DNA of 64,000 bases from Madurella fahalii (Eukaryota > Ascomycota > Sordariomycetes > Sordariales). The notes beneath the pieces were generated by a model. It saw nothing but the letters and a program-made list of their open reading frames with translations. It did no database searches and had not been told where the DNA came from. Within the stretch, counting starts at the first letter, position 1. Each line of letters opens with the position of its first letter. The translations under genes and the position numbers were made by a program. This document shows, piece after piece, positions 36,427-49,100 of this stretch. Location of the stretch: assembly GCA_029876055.1 (NCBI GenBank), contig CM056879.1, positions 1,550,001 to 1,614,000 of the forward strand, written 5' to 3'.

Positions 36427-38490
36427 TGTGATGTTGTCTACCTACATAGGGTTCGGGCGTATCAGGTGATGTGCGGGGTTGGGTTGCTGCAATAATAGGT
36501 ACGTGCGTTGGCGGTTGGAGTTCTATGTGTATGACAGAGGTAGCTTCTTGAATCAGCTTGATCAATGCGTTGATCTTAGGATGGTGTTGAGAATGGGATA
36601 ACCTTTAAGCTACCGGGTCTGAGCCAAGTCGTGGTTTGCCCCGTGGCACATCCGTACAAACTAAAACAGAGCGACTATTGCGTCGCATCAAAGTACTGAG
36701 GCGCACCTCCCCTTCACTTTACCGAACGTCCCCCGACAAGAGTTTGTTGATGTTCAATTTTATATTTCGGTTACTCGTTTTCCTTGGGTGTTATGTTTGG
36801 CGAATATGGGGTTATACATTTCTAAATATCCTATGGCCACGTTGTTGAAAGCTACCTTGCTATTAGAACAGCGCAGAAGACACATCTCCATCTACATACC
36901 CATGAAACACAGGGAGAGCAAAGACGGCCTGCAGCCGAACGGACAAGATGGACAAGATAAGATAGACAAGATCGGGTGGCATCTCAGCAAATCAGGTCCC
37001 TGTATCCTAAACAAGGTCAAAACAACATGTGCGGATGGCGCTCCGTCTGATAAGAGGGAAACAATTTGTACGTAAAGAGAGCTCTTAATCGAATTCTTAG
37101 CAAGCACAGAAAGAGCTGTAGAATTGTGTGTCCTGTCTATATATGTAGCAGTGTCCCTTTCCAAAGTGTGATGAGCGAGTAAATATAACGAGAGTCACGC
37201 TGCTAGTAGATATTATTGAATGGTACGAATTTAAAGATACGGAAGAAAAGGGGGATTAGGGGGATTCTCGACGCAAGGCCTGCGTGGAAGCGGATGGCGG
37301 GGAAGCAACCTGCGCTCGATCCTGTGGTGGCTCACATGGCTCTGATGCCACCAACCCTGAACCTGGGGCGAAGGGTTAATTACACGGCCTACAGGAGCTG
37401 AATTGGATTGCCGTTAGTCGGGCGGGACAGGCCAAGGAAGGCCGGGATTGGTTAGCACTTGCTGGAGGAAGCTGAAGAGTCGAAGATAACCCTCTGTATT
37501 ATAAGATTGGTCAGGTGCCAAAGGAAAAGCGGCTCATCAAGGTAAACGATGATTGTTACACGAGTTGGGGCACTACCTACAGCTCCTAGATAAGTAGTAA
37601 TACTGGCTGTTGTCACAGTAAGAGGAGCCCCTACCTTTGCAGATTCCATTGCCAGCCTAGCGCTTCCCACATCATTAAATGCCTAGCAGAAACGCTTTTG
37701 AATAATTTAAGGTATACCGTACTTATGCAGTAACAGTTTTGTAGGATGTTGAGCCCGGCTTAAGTCCTGGCCGATTCCAGAGTAACGTTACTGATAGTAG
37801 TTCGGGATGTAGCTGGATAGATGGATTATCTTGTACAATGTCACCCCATGACCCTTGTCTTGGTTGCTAACAGGTCGGATTAGAAGCTGTGTTCCCCAAG
37901 GTTACACAAATTAAGCAGCGGACGGCCACAGACAGGGAGACCTAATTTCACTTATCTGACAAATTTTTCTAAACTCTTGTCTCTGGGAAGCAGGTAGGTG
38001 GGTGTTAATTATAGAGTTACTATCACGTAAAAAGATATACGAGTGTCTCGCTCCAGAGCTGATATCAATTACCAGCAGGTACAATGAGTGAGGAAGAGGC
38101 GAGTTAGATTAAAGCCAATGAGGAACAATGCGGTAAGTTGAGGTCTCAGACTCACTTTCGCTTGCCTTCGGTCTTAGCTGTTGGACTCCCTCGGACGGAA
38201 GAGACAATTGCAGACAGTTGATTAACCGATATAGGTACACCAAACCCAAAACCCAAACGTACATACCAACCGAGCTGTGAACTTTGCATATGTATTACCG
38301 TCTTGGGATAAATCTTGATATTAGCTAACCGGAAGGGGCTCTTCACTAGAGACACCATTGATTTCCACATTACAGTGAAGTACGAGTCTGCAACTCGCTA
38401 GTGGTATCACAGTTGCCGGGTTTGTATTCACAATGAGATGCGAATTTTCGAATGCAATGGCGATAGCTGAAATTTCCGACGTCATACCTT
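36427..38490. other. Intergenic, AT-rich
   Basis: About 2.1 kb of AT-rich sequence with only short frames. No gene, tRNA or terminal repeat recognised. It could be old repeat-derived DNA, but no alignable partner is visible inside this window. Confidence 0.45.
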
Positions 38491-38559
38491 AGGTGAATAC
38501 CATATCTTGAGCCTAATTGTCTGTTTATAGAGAACGCTCTCCCCGTCGTATATCGCAGC

Positions 38560-39690
38560 TAAATTTCTATCGAAGCAGCCAACACGTCGTCGAGAACTCA
38601 CAGCATACCCCATTATCCAACCCATCAAAAGTTCCTGGCTTCTGGTCTTCCAAATGAAGGCCACCCCGTGCTTGCCATCGTCGAACCCTCGCGCAATTGG
38701 ACCACCTGGAACTATGACATGCGAACGCAACGTATCTCGCTTTTACTGGGGCAAAGTAAGTTCCTGCAGAGGCCACATCAGAGGCATTTATTGCTATATA
38801 CCCTAGGACTTGCCCTTTCCGGGGCCCAGAAAGCTGTCGCTACAGTAAATTTCCAGGCCCGATGTGGCCAAAATTTTCTCCTGATGCCCTGTGCTCGAGG
38901 ACTTGAGGTTCTTCAACAATGACAGCACGAGTCCTGAGCGATACCTGGGCGCCATCGGAGACTGGTTGCGCCGTTTATGCTACTCCGCGATTATCGCCCA
39001 AATCATGGATGGGGATCTACGAGATGTCGTCGAAGATATCCGGCAGGTCCATTTTGCTGAGGACGTCGGTAGCAATCTAGGATTATACGACTTCGGGTTG
39101 TCCATCTCGATATCCCCGGTCCTTGAGGAGCTGGAGCTGGGGCAGGGAGTACTCTACGTGCCGGCGGTATTCCCTGCTCTTGATGAGCCGACCGAAACCA
39201 GCCTCTTGATGACTGCGCCAGCGGATTTACCGGCTAAATTGCCGCCGTTACTGCGACGCTTGCGTATTGGTTTTATCAGCTTCTGGCCGATCATCCATCG
39301 AGACCCGCTTGTACTTATTATAAGCAGCCGTCTTGATTCACCAGACTCGAGACAGTATCGCTCAAGGTCTTGGAGGCCCAGCCCGAAAATGGGTATCAGA
39401 ATCTCATTGATACCTTCGGCTCCTCTTGAAATGTCGAGATGTGTATCTATTAGGTGGCAAAGACAGTCCTGTCAAGGGGCCTTCTTCCCCCAAGACTGGG
39501 ACGTCCGGTGCCCGAGCTTAGGCCGGTGCTCTATGAATACGTGGGGCAACCCTGGCCGTCGTGTTTTGACGAGACATCCAATTCGATTTTTTTTTTTTTT
39601 CCACGCTTGTTCCTCGCCCAATTCGTGGCTTCTATTGCACGCAAGGTACTTCACTCTAGCCCGAGGAAGCTCTATCTGTACATGTTGTTT
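38560..39690 (+). pseudogene. Decayed F-box/LRR-like gene
   Basis: Coding-like fragments appear in changing frames. Near 38700 there is NWTTWNYDMRTQRISLLL, near 38890 LEDLRFFNNDSTSP, near 39225 DLPAKLPPLLRRLRIGFISF followed by WPIIHRD, near 39380 EAQPENGYQNLIDTFGS, and near 39455 LGRPVPELRPVLYEYVGQ. The spacing and Leu-rich strands resemble the C-terminal half of fungal F-box-like proteins of unknown substrate. Stops (for example after GSS near 39427) and frame changes separate the pieces. A T16 run lies in the last part (39587-39602). I interpret it as a relic; an intact exon-rich gene seems unlikely. Confidence 0.45.
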
Positions 39691-39702
39691 TGACCCTGTT
39701 TA

Positions 39703-40819
39703 GGCTGTAGCAATCTACTGTTGTGGTTGCCTACGGTAACCTCATCCGTCCAGTGTCTTGTTGTCTTTTCCCAAACCCTTGTTTCGGTCGGTAAGGCATG
39801 CAGGTGTAGATGTATGTTTTTTGCATCACCCCAGCACCGGAACCGTGTATGCTCCTCTGCACAATAAGAGTTTCAGTATCAAATTCTGGCCGTATTTAAG
39901 ACCCAGCTGTCAAGCAAAACGTTCTCGCACGTGTCTAAACCGTCGTAATATTCTACTACGAGTAGTACATTGTGGTGCTAATTATTACTCCAGTCCGATT
40001 GTGATTCACAATAGCAGTGGTAGTCCACTTTCACCACGGTCTTCTGTTTGTGACTTGGTGGCTGTAATCATCTTGAGCACCGTTCGGATCGGTCCGGTCG
40101 GCCGGAAGGTGGGCTCCAGCCCATTTGATACCTTGCTAGGATAGATTAAACCCTAGCAAGAAGAAGGGGGAGGTTTCTATTGTTGCCCTCACAACTAGTA
40201 CGTCTGCCTTTGGACACCATACCAAACCAGAGTTGACGACATGATATCTAGCTCCTAGAATCTGTTGTCAATTCTCCTATTGCCAAAGCGACGGAAGGAC
40301 GGAGACCGAGGCAGACAAGGTGATGGTTGTAATATTGACACCCCTTCTCCCAGTACGATTCTCCACGGCAGAATAGGCTAAAGTGACGTCCGAACAATTG
40401 GATACCAATGCATACTTGACATTACCGACATCTCTTGCCGAGTGAGATTGGGAACGCGTGGATCCTGCCGACTGCGACCAGGAATGCGGGGAAGGTCCCG
40501 ATATCAACAGCGTGCTACGGATCTCAGCATATCAGTTCCGCAAATCAGCCATTCAGCGAGTCAAGATTACTGTACTCAACTCATCAACGATATATACAGA
40601 TGACGAAGTCAAATTTCTGAATGCTCCGGCTAATATGGGCGGATCAGGTGTACGAGTAACTGACTTCTGCTGCTCGCGGTGCTAACATAAAAGGGAAGTC
40701 TTGCGAAAGTGCCCGAAGCTTATTTACGGCCAAGCGCTACAACACAAAGCTTGGTTCTGCCGCCGCTTTTAACGTTCCATTTTTCAGGGAACACGAACCA
40801 CGCTGAGACATAGTTCGTG
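39703..40819. other. Intergenic, upstream of the AA9 gene
   Basis: About 1.1 kb. A 75-codon frame near 40458-40685 (beginning MDPADCDQEC, ending DFCCSRC) has a protein-like cysteine pattern but no recognised relatives and no splice partner. Otherwise nothing is seen. Confidence 0.4.
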
Positions 40820-41833
40820 ATGAAGACAGTTCCAACGGTGCTGGCGCTAGGGTTTGCGACGCAGGCTCTAGCCCACGGCTACGTCTACCGAGTCACTGCT
40901 GACAACACCATGTGAGCTCTTTTACCCACGCAATAATTTCCAAGCTTCATGCCTCCTCACACCGGCTTATTGTCCAGATACCCAGGCTGGGATGTTTACA
41001 TTGACCCTCGCATCGAGCCCGCCCCAGCCCGTATTGCCTTCGGTGGTGGGGATGTCGGTCCCATATTCGACATGAATAGTGCCGACATTGCCTGTGCTAA
41101 AGTTCATAGCCCTGCACCCGGCGCTATCGCGGAAGTCCGTGCCGGTAGCAACATCACGTTCCATTGGTCACGGTGGCTGTACAGCCACAAGGGTCCAATC
41201 ACAGCATGGATGGCTCCTTACGAAGGCAACATCAGTGACGTGGACGTCAACCAACTCGAGTTCGTCAAGTTCGCCGAGGACACCATTGACGATAACGGTG
41301 TTTGGGGTACGGTTAAGCTGATGGACGAGACGAACGGAACCTGGACCGCCACCATTCCGGCTGACATCAAGCCTGGCAACTATGTTATCCGCCAGGAGGT
41401 AAGCTTAGCCGTAACAATTCACATTTTGCTGTCAGATGTTTACTGAGAGCAGATAATCGCCCTTCACTTTGCTGTCTCAACAACACCCGGGTTCGAATGG
41501 TCCCCAATCGGTCCGCAGTTCTACCTCACCTGCTTCAACTTCAAGATCACCGGGAATGGCGACGCGACTCCTAAGGGAGAAAAGTTCCCAGGTGCTTACA
41601 AAGTCGATGAGCCAGGCTTTCACTTCGATGTCAAATCGAACGAGACATATCCGACAGTCGGGCCAGCTCTGTACAAGAGCAGCTACACCGTCGAGCTAGA
41701 GCCAAAGGAGCGGGTTGTCATCAGCCCGACTGGTCAGGGAGAGGAGGCTGACACGGCTTACTACAATACCCAGTACGATGTGCTAGCGCAACAAGGGGCA
41801 ATGACCTCGTACTTTGACTCGATTGGTGGATAA
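40820..41833 (+). CDS. AA9 lytic polysaccharide monooxygenase
   Basis: Exons 40820-40911, 40978-41398 and 41453-41833 give 297 residues; donors GTGAGC and GTAAGC. The signal peptide MKTVPTVLALGFATQALA is followed directly by HGYV, so the mature N-terminal His is the first copper ligand. The second His lies in SHKGPI, and the axial Tyr is in the QFYLTC motif. Conserved IRQE...IIALH and the disulfide cysteines (IACAK, LTCFN) are present. There is no C-terminal cellulose-binding module. The enzyme would oxidatively cleave cellulose or related glucans outside the cell, with an electron donor and hydrogen peroxide or oxygen. All key residues are present, so it should be active. The copy sits alone, with no cellulase next to it. 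Confidence 0.92.
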
Positions 41834-42440
41834 ATGGTGATAGAGAGACAAGAGGTGGTGTTGTCGAGGGTCCTTATGGGGCGATGGAGCTCTAATCGGG
41901 GGAAATGCGGCTACCTAGTAGGAAGTTGTCCGATCGACTTTGATGGGCTTTAGTACACAGTCATTCATGGCATACCTACGTGCGCCAATTCATCTAAGCC
42001 GGGTGCAATCAATTTGAACTCTTTGACCACCAATCACATATATGATAGTGTAAACGAATGACAATGAGTGAATCCCGCTGTGCTTGAATACCCTCAGCAG
42101 CCATAATAGCGGAGTAACTCGTGCAATAAACCTTGAGGACAAACACTAGGCCACACCACAACGGTAGCCGCATTTTCATTAGTTGTGGGCGTTCCAGAGA
42201 CTTTCTGGCTGTCTTGGGGATGCCCTCTTCCAGGACAACAACCACCACGGCAGGATCTTGACGGGGAGAGTGAGAGTGATATCTACTCTATCATAAAATC
42301 AGCTCACAATCTTCAGATTGCAGTATTTGACGCGTTTCTAACCGCTATGCCGGTATCCTTCTTCGTATTGTCGTATGTGTAGCAGCTGATTCAATAGGAA
42401 CTCCCAATGGACCTAGGATATAATTAGATAACCCTGTAGA
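41834..42440. other. Intergenic
   Basis: About 0.6 kb of 3' flank after the AA9 gene. Short frames only; nothing recognised. Confidence 0.4.
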
Positions 42441-42772
42441 CCAGCGATCAACCTTCATTTTTCTTCCTAGTCCACGGAAGCCTTCGATGGAGAGGGCCTT
42501 GCCGTTCTCGAGATGGGCTGCATTGGTGGAGAGGATTTCGGACAGCCACGACAGTGAGCCGGTGGATTGCGAGGCCGAGTAGCTGTCGATTGCTTCGCCG
42601 AGAATGAACTCGTTGCATACGGCGTGGTTGGTGATTGCCGCGAGGGTGGTGGCGAGGAGGACTAGCTAGTATATCGTCGTGAGTGGGTGGATGCCAGCGA
42701 GTCTTGATCTCAAGATCACTTGGTGATACGTAGGTACCTTAAGCAATCTGAAAATACGACATGTGGCCGGGG
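42441..42772 (-). CDS. Candidate small secreted protein, exon 1 slightly broken
   Basis: On the minus strand a frame beginning LVLLATTLAAITNHAVC (about 42666) continues through EFILGEAIDSYSAS, SWLSEILSTNAAHLENG and EGFRGL. Upstream near 42765 an ATG opens MSYFQIA. Joining the two by a GTACCT...ACTAG intron would yield a signal peptide, but exon 1 runs into TAA one base too early: an extra T just before the donor breaks it. The product would be secreted and short. I do not recognise it. The C-terminus may lie in a further exon; the frame itself runs to about 42360. Confidence 0.35.
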
Positions 42773-43041
42773 CTACTCTTTTTCTAAGCCACTAATACAT
42801 AATACCACCCCTGGTGCGGATGTAACCTGGAGGACGCTCATAAGTGGCTAGTGTTTCTGTAGTGACGTGATGGACGGTTCCTGTCGCTCATGTGCAAAAG
42901 ACTGCAAAGAGCGACTAACGGAGAATGAAAATAAACTTAATGACAGCCACCTCCTAATCACCCCCGAATTGAAGACTCCCCTGTTCTTGATCACATATTA
43001 CTCTATTGCGGCCTTCACATTCACAAAAACCCTGCCCCAAA

Positions 43042-43728
43042 ATGCCTACCATTTTCTCCAAAAAGGACGTAGCGGCATCCTTCCCGGTCGACGAGACCAC
43101 CCCATTCCACGCGACCAAAGCAATCTACATCCACGAGGGCACAGAATTCACCCTCACCCTGACCATGACCGACGTCACCGCCGCCGTCGCCGCCCTCCTT
43201 TCCCCAAACCTCACAACCGCCCCCCTCCTGGAAGCAGCCAAATCTACTAATCGTAGCGCCTCCACCGCCTCACTGATCACCCTCCAACTCACGCGCCCCA
43301 ACCGCATGTCCCGCACATGGACCGCCACCAAACCCGGCTCCGGCTCCCGCTCCAGCAATACGGCAGTCGCGGAGCTGTCCAACCCGCTCTGGTCGCTGGG
43401 GAAGTGGACGATCAAGTTCCCCGTCGGCTCGCCGCACTCGGGACACGACATCCAGCTGCGCCCTGCGGGCGTCGCGACGAGGGCCGACGAGTTTGTCAAG
43501 GACAGCGTGCCGTACTTTTGGGACGTGGTGGATGGGCGGAGGCTGTGCAAGCTGTATCGCGCGATGGATGGGAAGAAGGTGGAAATCGCGAGGTTCGTGG
43601 GGGATGGCGCGCGTGCGAGGGATGGGGTGTTGGTGGTGGCTGGGCAGGGGGAAGAAGGGGTGGATGAGATTGTGGTGATGCTGACGTTGGTCGGGGTGCT
43701 GAATCGGTCTGAGAGTTTCAGGGCTTGA
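43042..43728 (+). CDS. Unknown intracellular protein, about 228 residues
   Basis: A single-exon frame starts at ATG 43042 (MPTIFSKKDVAASF). It has strongly biased GC-rich codons and ends at 43728. The order is an N-terminal beta-rich part (AIYIHEGTEFTLTLT), a Ser/Thr/Ala-rich middle, then NPLWSLGKWTIKFPVG, SGHDIQLRPAG and a C-terminal part (SVPYFWDVVDGRRLCKLYR, IVVMLTLVGVLNRSESF). The C-terminal pattern of a tryptophan-framed beta domain and a final hydrophobic helix recalls tubby/scramblase-like (LURP-type) folds, but I cannot assign it. There is no signal peptide. The frame is open 12 codons further upstream, but 43042 has the better start context. Confidence 0.7.
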   Translation: MPTIFSKKDVAASFPVDETTPFHATKAIYIHEGTEFTLTLTMTDVTAAVAALLSPNLTTAPLLEAAKSTNRSASTASLITLQLTRPNRMSRTWTATKPGSGSRSSNTAVAELSNPLWSLGKWTIKFPVGSPHSGHDIQLRPAGVATRADEFVKDSVPYFWDVVDGRRLCKLYRAMDGKKVEIARFVGDGARARDGVLVVAGQGEEGVDEIVVMLTLVGVLNRSESFRA

Positions 43729-44228
43729 GGTGGAGGGGATGTTGTTGTATGTGGACGGCTGCGGCATGGGTAATACTACTTAAAGATAGCGTTTGTTAAT
43801 TTGTTCCTGCGTCGACTACTAGCTCTGGGTTTAATGGTGCATCACTTATTACAACTGGCTTCTCTACCATGCGACGTAACTAAAAGGAACGACTCAACAA
43901 CGACGTAGCGCCGTGCAGCAAATGATGGCAGCAATTACCAGAACAATCGAGGCATGTACAGTACAACCACCATCAGCCCTGCAGGAGCTTCAGTGGTCAG
44001 GGCCCGCACGGAGAGAAGCGGGCCAGCATTCCAGCAGCCGTCTGTACCATGTAGATATTGAAACATCTGCGTCCAAGACACATAAGAATACGGAGGGATG
44101 CAATCAGCCGGATGAAACTAACGTGGTAAATTAATTCTTTAGGGGTCCCATCCGACTGGATTACCAAGTTTGGGTAATTAGGTAATTAACTAAATCTTAA
44201 ACACAATCACCGAGTCCCATGCCATATC
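43729..44228. other. Intergenic, convergent
   Basis: About 0.5 kb between the unknown gene and the convergent Hce2 gene. Short frames only (such as 43913-44134). Confidence 0.45.
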
Positions 44229-44702
44229 CTACTCGACCGTGTAAATCTCCCAATTCGTCCAGCCTGTCTTAGTCTGTGGGCCAGCAATCATGCAGCCGAA
44301 CGCACCGTTTGCCGCAACCTTGCCGTCCACAGCCATGTACTCAATGGCGTGGTCTATCGCGAGGCTGACGAGGGCCGGCCCGATGGCCACGTCGCTGGCC
44401 GCCATGCTACCGCTATTGGGGTTGAACACGCCTTTGAAGCCGCAAGTCCCACTTTGGAGGTCGAAGGAGTAGTTGTTGTCTTCGGACGGAGTCCAGGGCC
44501 CGGCGAGGTTGGACTGGGACAGCGTCTGGCAGTCCGTGACGAGAGGAGACGTTGCTGTGGTTGCCGCATTGATGCTGTTTGCCCAGCAGAAGCCGGCCCT
44601 CGGCGCGAGAAGGTTGTGCTCGGCACCACTGGAGATTGGGGCGGTCGGGGCTGCAGCCGCCGTAGAGGCGAGGGCTGCTGCGAAGACAGATAAGAGCTTC
44701 AT
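44229..44702 (-). CDS. Hce2-type secreted protein (Ecp2 effector-like)
   Basis: Single exon, 157 residues. The signal peptide MKLLSVFAAALASTAAAAP precedes a short propeptide. The mature part has four spaced cysteines in FCWANS, DCQTL, GTCGFKG and FGCMIA, a central asparagine/serine-rich segment, an ALVSLAIDHAIEYMA helix and a WTNWEIYTV end. This is the pattern of the Hce2 domain of Cladosporium Ecp2 homologues, which are secreted effectors or antagonists of other microbes. No function is shown here. The start at 44702 was chosen for the signal peptide; the frame itself is open further upstream. A TATA-like CTATAAGA lies about 125 bp upstream on this strand. Confidence 0.72.
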   Translation of the reverse strand: MKLLSVFAAALASTAAAAPTAPISSGAEHNLLAPRAGFCWANSINAATTATSPLVTDCQTLSQSNLAGPWTPSEDNNYSFDLQSGTCGFKGVFNPNSGSMAASDVAIGPALVSLAIDHAIEYMAVDGKVAANGAFGCMIAGPQTKTGWTNWEIYTVE

Positions 44703-46139
44703 TTCGTGAAGGGGGTGAAAGACTTGAATTTTTTTTCCCTCTTCTTCTTCGGATTTGATGATTGCTTGATAAGAAGTGATGAAAAGTGTTTCATACTGGC
44801 ATCGTGCAGAGGCTATTGAGCAGCCGTTCTTATAGTTGTGATCGACGTTTACATATCGTTGGCAAACTCCCTTGTCCATGATAATGCAGACAACTAATAA
44901 CCCCGGATCCCGACCGCTGAGGATGTCGTTGGTGACTCAAAGTTTAGTCTCTGTTGGTTCTTCGACTTTCCTTTCTTGGTCACTGTCAGCCTTACACACA
45001 TTTCGCTTCGTTGCTGTGCCGTTGGTGGGGTGAAATGGATACGACTCCGGCGGGGGCATTTTGGGTGCTTTCAGCTAATCTCGTACTCAATCCACACAAA
45101 CTATCGAATTTAAGTAGGTTCGTTGGTAAGCAGGTAGGCAGCAGTGTCCCCGGCCGTCAGGAATCGGTTTCCTGTATCGTTGTGTACCTAATTAACGTCG
45201 CATTTCTGCTTGATGGCCGCCGTCGCAACGAACCAGACGCTGCCGTCGCCGAAGTTATCTCAGTAAACCGCCTCAGGGGAAGTTTTCGAGTCGGACTCTG
45301 TCGTCCAGATTTGCAATGCCATTCTTTTGAAAGGGTCCAGATCCACTTCTCGGCTGAAAGTTGCGTCGCGCAGTTGAAGGAGGACGATAAAAGCCACGAA
45401 GGATTTTAGCTCGGATCCATCCTCTTCGTACTCCGTATTTAAGTCCCGCAATCACACTTTCTCGAACCGAATTACATCTCCGTTGTACTATAGCTATTGA
45501 TCAAAACTAGGAATCAGGCCCATCCCTGCTTGGACATCATGGTTGGGGGCCATTTCAGCGCAGTTACGGCCCTGGCGTCCTTTGTGGATGACTCTGTAGT
45601 GGAGTAGTGGACGGCGGTAAATCCCTCGAGAGAGCTAGTGTGTTATGTCGTTATGTTCAGATACGGCGTTTTGGCCTTCTAGGCTTTGTTGTCAGTGGCG
45701 CATGCATTGGGAAGCTATGTTTCCATCTCCCCAATCGTTGGTTCTAAAGGGGTGATAAAAGACGTGGCTGTCTTGGTTGATTCGAGGAGGCTGGAAGAAA
45801 CTACGTAGACAAATCATGTCCCAACCGTAGAGCGCCTCAAGGAGCCATACTTGACCTCTTGGTGATGGAAACTAAAGTAGGCAGCTCTTTATGGGACAGT
45901 CTTGAGGCCGATAAAATTCATCTTTATAGGCTTTGGGTGCATAGCCACAGGCATCGGACTTCTTCGTTTAGTGTACTTGCATCGTGGCCCCGGCCATGCA
46001 ACTCTGCAACGTCTCCATTCACTGCCCTAAGAGTAACTTGAAAGAACCGAAGCGCAGATGGCAGCTCCATTGATTATCAAAACAACGCAACGACGTGAGT
46101 AAGGAGTATAAGCACAAGAATCCCAATGTCTAGCCCTTC
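44703..46139. other. Intergenic region
   Basis: About 1.4 kb. One 63-codon minus-strand frame (45260-45451, containing VDLDPFKRMALQIWTTESD) looks protein-like but has no splice partner I can find and no recognised family. Otherwise no gene. Confidence 0.4.
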
Positions 46140-49100
46140 TCAACACTCCCAATCCATCATGATAAGCGCCAGCTCCAACTCGGGCCCTTTCCCGCCATTT
46201 TGGTTCCACTTCTCAGCAACCACCAGCTGCAGCCACTCCAGCATTTCCATATCCGGCACTCCCTCCGCCGTCACCCCCTTTCCATCAGCAAACACCCCCT
46301 CCCTCTCTCTCTTCGCGTTGTCTAGCGTCTCCTTCCCAGGCGCAACCAACAACCAACAGTCTCCTTCATCATCATCATCATCATCACCACCCCCGCCGCC
46401 ATCACCATCACGTCTAGCTGAAGGATACAAATACATCATCCCCAACTGCAAATCCCCCAAATCCTTCCACCCACCCACAACGGCCCCGCGACCCAACCAA
46501 CGTGTCCTCACATCGGCACCACACCGACCGTTGAACCAAAGTGATACCAGCCTATCCTTTCGCTTGGGCAGACGTACAGTAGCGATACACTGCGGCCTTT
46601 TAGCGACGAACAGCGCTTGCGAAGATAATAATTTAGGCTGGGTTTTCCCCGAGGCGGAGAGGAGGTTGCGGAGGTTGTCGTCGTGGGGAAAGAGGGTTTG
46701 GAACCGGGCTTCGAGGTTCGGGGCGGGGTAATCTTGCTCGAGCATTGCGGTGAGGGATTCGGAGGGGAGGAGGGAGGGGACGCATGATATGCTTGCATCG
46801 GTTTGGTTGTCTGGTCTGGTGGCTGTTGCTACTGGTAGATTGTGTTTGTGTTTCTCGGCGCAGGAAGGGGAGCCGGAGATTTCAGGTCGGCACAGGGGGG
46901 TGATTTGGCAGTCTGGACATAAATGGTTGGTGTGCCTCCTGCAGACTGCGCACGGGCGGGGATCGCTAAGAGACGAGGGGGAGGAGCAAGGAGGGAGATT
47001 CCATTTGGTACGTTCGGTGGAGATGCAGTCCAGTCGATGACGCATCATACCCACGGATTGCGTGGCGAAGGCATGAAGTGATGTCCCCGGAGCAGTGATG
47101 GATGCCAATTCGCGGTAGGCGGTTTCTGCCTTGACGAATTCGGCAAGGTGTTCGTGACAGAGGGCGACGGCGTGGACGTTGTTGACGAGGCTGGAGTCGT
47201 TGGGAAGATGTTGCTGGCGACGCCGTTGGATGGCGTCTCGGTAGAGGGGGAGAGCGTCGCGGTATCGACGGTTGTTGCAATAGAAAGCTGCAAAGGCCTC
47301 GGTTACCACCAACCAGTGCTCGGAACGGGACTGGCGGAGAGCTTGGATAGTATCGAATATGACAGTAGGGAGAACAGCCCCTTCATGATGTTGGAGGCAG
47401 TTGTTGAGAGCATAAGCAAGGATCTTATCCTCGAGGCCGAGAGCGGCGTGGATACGAGGGATGCCGTTAATTAGGAGCGCCCTCGCGTCTTTCTTCATGC
47501 CCAAGACGCCGTAAATCGACGCGAGATTCTGGAGAACCGTGAAGCCCATCTTGTCGTCTCGCGGTCGGAGGTTCTCGTAGCCAAGACAGGCTTTCTCGAG
47601 GAGTTTGCGGGTGGCAGTTAGGTTGTCCAGCCGCATGTTGGCCATGCCCAGTTCCTGCATGCTCATCAGTGTGTCGGCGTGGCCTGGGCCGTTGATTCGT
47701 AGCCGGCCGGCGAGGGAGCGACGGTAAAGAGGCGCTGCTTGGGCATAGTCTCCCCGTTCGTCAAAGATGACGGCGATCGAGTTGATGATGTTGAAGTTAT
47801 TGATGCTGTGGATGCCATATAACTTCTCCGACAACTCCAGCGCATCGCACCAATAACTGATGGCTTCATCAGTCCGCTTCAGCCGTGACGACAGCAGAGC
47901 TAGCTTCGTCAGTGTCATGAAGGGTTTTTGGCGGTCAATATGTGTTGCGTCGGGACCCGTCAGCAGCTCGAGCACCTGCTTCCATGACGATAGAGCCTTG
48001 TTGAGGTTCCCGCTTTCTTCCCATCCGACGGCCTCGTCGAGGGCCGTTCCGAACTTCTTGTCAAAGTTTGACGACCCAACCACAAATATCGTGACCTTGG
48101 CAAAGGCGTCTCCACTCATCCACCTTTTGCGGCCGGATAGATCGCGCACTTGAATTCCAGTCGGACAGCCGTGCGCAAGTAATACCAGAGGCTCTGAATT
48201 GTCGGGGTTGGACGCAGAAGTCTCATCTTCTGGGGGCGTCCCGGGGCCTACCTTGTTCATCCGTCCACCGTTGAGCAACAAGAGACGGTTCGGGTTGACA
48301 TCCTGCTGTGCTATGATCCTGTCCGCTGCTTCCTGTGTCATGCCGGTTGGGACTGAGTAATAGTGGGTGTCTGGTTTGACTAGGTGACCGCGAGGAGCAA
48401 AGCCTGATGAGGCGGTGAGAGAATGCATGTTATGGAGGTTGGGGATTGTACTTACGCATCTCTACATCTTCTCTGCTGATCGAGCTGATGCCGGCTAGTG
48501 TCCCGTCTTTTGGGAGGCCGGGAGCTATATCTGTTAATTCGTATAATCACGAGATTGGGATATGAGTACACACCTTTCTTCCCAACAAAATAGTCAAAGG
48601 GAATCTTCAAGAGACCATTCCCGAGGTCTAGGACATCGGCCGAGACAACGTCCTCCTCTTTATTCTGATTATCGGCGACTCGCGGCTCGGCGGGAAGCCT
48701 GTCCAGCATTTGCCTATACTCCATGTCATCGTGCCAGTCGTAATGGTTTTCCAGCTCGTATCTGAGTGTTGTGAGCTTGAAAGCTTTGGCTGTGATGAAT
48801 CAGCAGTCAACTCACTCCGTACCAAACACTTTACTGCAGTGCAGGCATATCTGCGGCAACATGGGGTCTATGGTCTTGTATATTAGCTCAAGTTACACAT
48901 AGGTATCCCATGAGTAGTTAAACGGTATACTCACGAGTCGCTTCATGCTCTTCCATCGCTTTGAGGGACGGGAATTTCTCCTCGCACTTGCAGCACTGAA
49001 ACTCGGAGGGATGCGCGTGCTCGTCAAACGGGACGAGCACCTCTTCCACATAATAGCCCCGGGGTTTCGAGCTGTCGATGCATAGCGGATACTGAACGAT

